6,234 nucleotides of DNA, taken from contig CAIPBN010000490.1 in assembly GCA_903863315.1 (NCBI GenBank), positions 1 through 6,234 on the forward strand. Reading direction: 5' to 3'. This DNA is from an uncultured Verrucomicrobiota bacterium. GTDB lineage: Bacteria; Verrucomicrobiota; Verrucomicrobiia; Limisphaerales; SXTU01. Under the pieces are notes generated by a model. That model was given only the letters and a program-made list of their open reading frames with translations. It did not search any database and was not told the DNA's origin. This document shows positions 5,265 through 6,234 of the stretch, in pieces (position 1 is the stretch's first letter; each line of letters starts with the position of its first letter). The position numbers and the translations under genes were made by a program.

Positions 5265-6234
5265 TCAAAGCGCAGCGGTGACTTGTCGCGCGATTTCCTC
5301 GCCGATGGCGAGGGAGGCGGTGGCAGCGGGACTGGGCGCGTTGAGGACGTGCAGCGCCTTCGGGCGTGAGACGAGGCAGAAGTCTTGCACGAGCGTGCCA
5401 TCGGGAGACATGGCCTGCGCGCGCACGCCCGCCCCGCCGCGTTCGAGGTCGCTCTCGCGGATTTCCGGGACGAGGCGTTGGAGCGATTCGCAGAAGAGGC
5501 GCTTGCTGAAGCTGCGTTTGATTTCCTCCCAGCTCATGCGCTTGTGCTTGCCGAGGAAGTTCCACAGCCCCTTGAACGTTACCGCATCCCACAGGTCGGC
5601 GACGCGGATGTCGGTCTTGGTGTAGCCCTCGCGGGCGAAGGCCAGCACAGCGTTCGGCCCGGCCTCGATGCCGCCGTGAATCATCCGCGTGTAATGCACG
5701 CCGAGGAACGGGAACTGCGGGTCGGGCACAGGGTAAATCAGATGCCGCACCAGCGATTCGCGCTCCTTCTTGAGCTGATAGTATTCGCCACGAAACGGGA
5801 CGATGCGCACGTCGCGCCGCTCCCCAGCCAGTTCGCTCACGCGGTCGCTGTGCAGGCCCGCGCAGTTCACGATGAACGTGCCCTCGAACGCGCCTGCCGT
5901 CGTCTCCGCCACCCAGCCGGTCGCGTTCTCACGCAAGGCAGTAACGCGGGCGGAAGTCACCACGCGGTTTCCGGCCTTGGTGACTTGCTCCAGCATCGTG
6001 GCGCAGACTTTGGCGTAGTCCACGATGCCTTCCTGCGGGACGTGCAGAGCGGCAACCCCGCCGACGTGCGGCTCGATTTCGCGCATCTGCCCGTGGTTCA
6101 ACCAGCGCAGACCGGCCAACCCGTTCTTGGTGCCGCGCTCCTGTAGGTCCTTCAGCCGCGCGACCTCGGTGTCGTCCACCGCCACGACGAGCTTGCCGCA
6201 GACATCGTGCGGGATGGCATGTTCGCGGCAAAAC
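5265..6234 (-). CDS. lhgO: L-2-hydroxyglutarate oxidase/dehydrogenase, N-terminus missing
   Basis: This FAD-dependent enzyme oxidises L-2-hydroxyglutarate to 2-oxoglutarate; the E. coli enzyme passes electrons to the membrane quinone pool. The visible 322 residues run open to the window edge. They align well with what I recall of E. coli LhgO: FCREHAIPHDVCGKLVVA (1-18), REIEPHVGG (51-59), NCAGLHSDR (123-131), VPFRGEYYQL (145-154), LIYPVPDPQFPFLGVHYTRM (165-184), GPNAVLAFAREGY (192-204), GVRAQAMSPDGTLVQDF (269-285) and NAPSPAATASLAIG (298-311). About 80 residues with the GxGxxG FAD-binding start lie outside the window, so the GTG at 6185 is internal and not the start. The D-amino-acid-oxidase-type fold is shared with other flavoenzymes, but the PFRGEY and IYPVPDP motifs are specific enough for a confident call. 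No glutarate hydroxylase (CsiD) gene is present beside it here. Confidence 0.95.
   Translation of the reverse strand, partial: FCREHAIPHDVCGKLVVAVDDTEVARLKDLQERGTKNGLAGLRWLNHGQMREIEPHVGGVAALHVPQEGIVDYAKVCATMLEQVTKAGNRVVTSARVTALRENATGWVAETTAGAFEGTFIVNCAGLHSDRVSELAGERRDVRIVPFRGEYYQLKKERESLVRHLIYPVPDPQFPFLGVHYTRMIHGGIEAGPNAVLAFAREGYTKTDIRVADLWDAVTFKGLWNFLGKHKRMSWEEIKRSFSKRLFCESLQRLVPEIRESDLERGGAGVRAQAMSPDGTLVQDFCLVSRPKALHVLNAPSPAATASLAIGEEIARQVTAAL

Noticed and set aside
5086..5592. N-terminal extension of the propeller gene into lhgO
   Set aside because: The extension is Arg/Pro-rich, crosses the repeat pair and overlaps lhgO in another frame; the signal peptide at 5085 marks the real start.
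5385..6146. Plus-strand open frame of 253 residues opposite lhgO
   Set aside because: Antisense shadow of a gene whose reading frame matches LhgO along its whole visible length.

Overview
The window carries five genes, all transcribed leftward (minus strand), in GC-rich DNA. The gene set points to Verrucomicrobiota or, less likely, Planctomycetota. It includes a giant secreted protein of the DUF1587/1595/1592/1588/1585 'planctomycete cytochrome' type, a WPxFRGP-type PQQ-like beta-propeller protein, and a phytanoyl-CoA-dioxygenase-like (PhyH) protein of the subfamily common in those phyla. Starts without a Shine-Dalgarno sequence and small palindromic or heptameric intergenic repeats also fit. 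This assignment is inference from gene content; no marker gene is present.

In transcription order (right to left): (1) the C-terminal four fifths of an L-2-hydroxyglutarate oxidase/dehydrogenase (lhgO), cut by the right edge; (2) a 179-base spacer holding two inverted copies of a roughly 40-base palindromic repeat; (3) a secreted PQQ-like beta-propeller protein; (4) an 86-base spacer with one or two hairpins; (5) a small cysteine-rich protein that resembles the N-terminal domain of HdrA; (6) a secreted di-haem protein of the DUF1592 family, starting 1 base after gene 5 ends; (7) a PhyH-family Fe(II)/2-oxoglutarate oxygenase, starting 3 bases after gene 6 ends. The PhyH gene stops inside a triple heptamer repeat. 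A possible start of a further leftward gene lies in the last 19 bases.

Genes 5 to 7 are packed tightly enough to be one translationally coupled unit, so the small Cys protein, the exported di-haem protein and the oxygenase probably serve one redox task; its substrate cannot be read from the sequence. lhgO and the propeller gene are set apart by spacers that contain structured repeats and may be separate transcription units. There are no tRNA or rRNA genes, CRISPR arrays, transposases or phage genes in the window.

The strongest non-coding signal is the repeat pair between lhgO and the propeller gene. The two copies differ at the same paired position of their hairpin arm (C-G in one, G-C in the other), a compensatory change that suggests selection on the fold. 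The strongest protein-level signal is the stand-alone CxC-C-C protein embedded in a DUF1592/PhyH operon.
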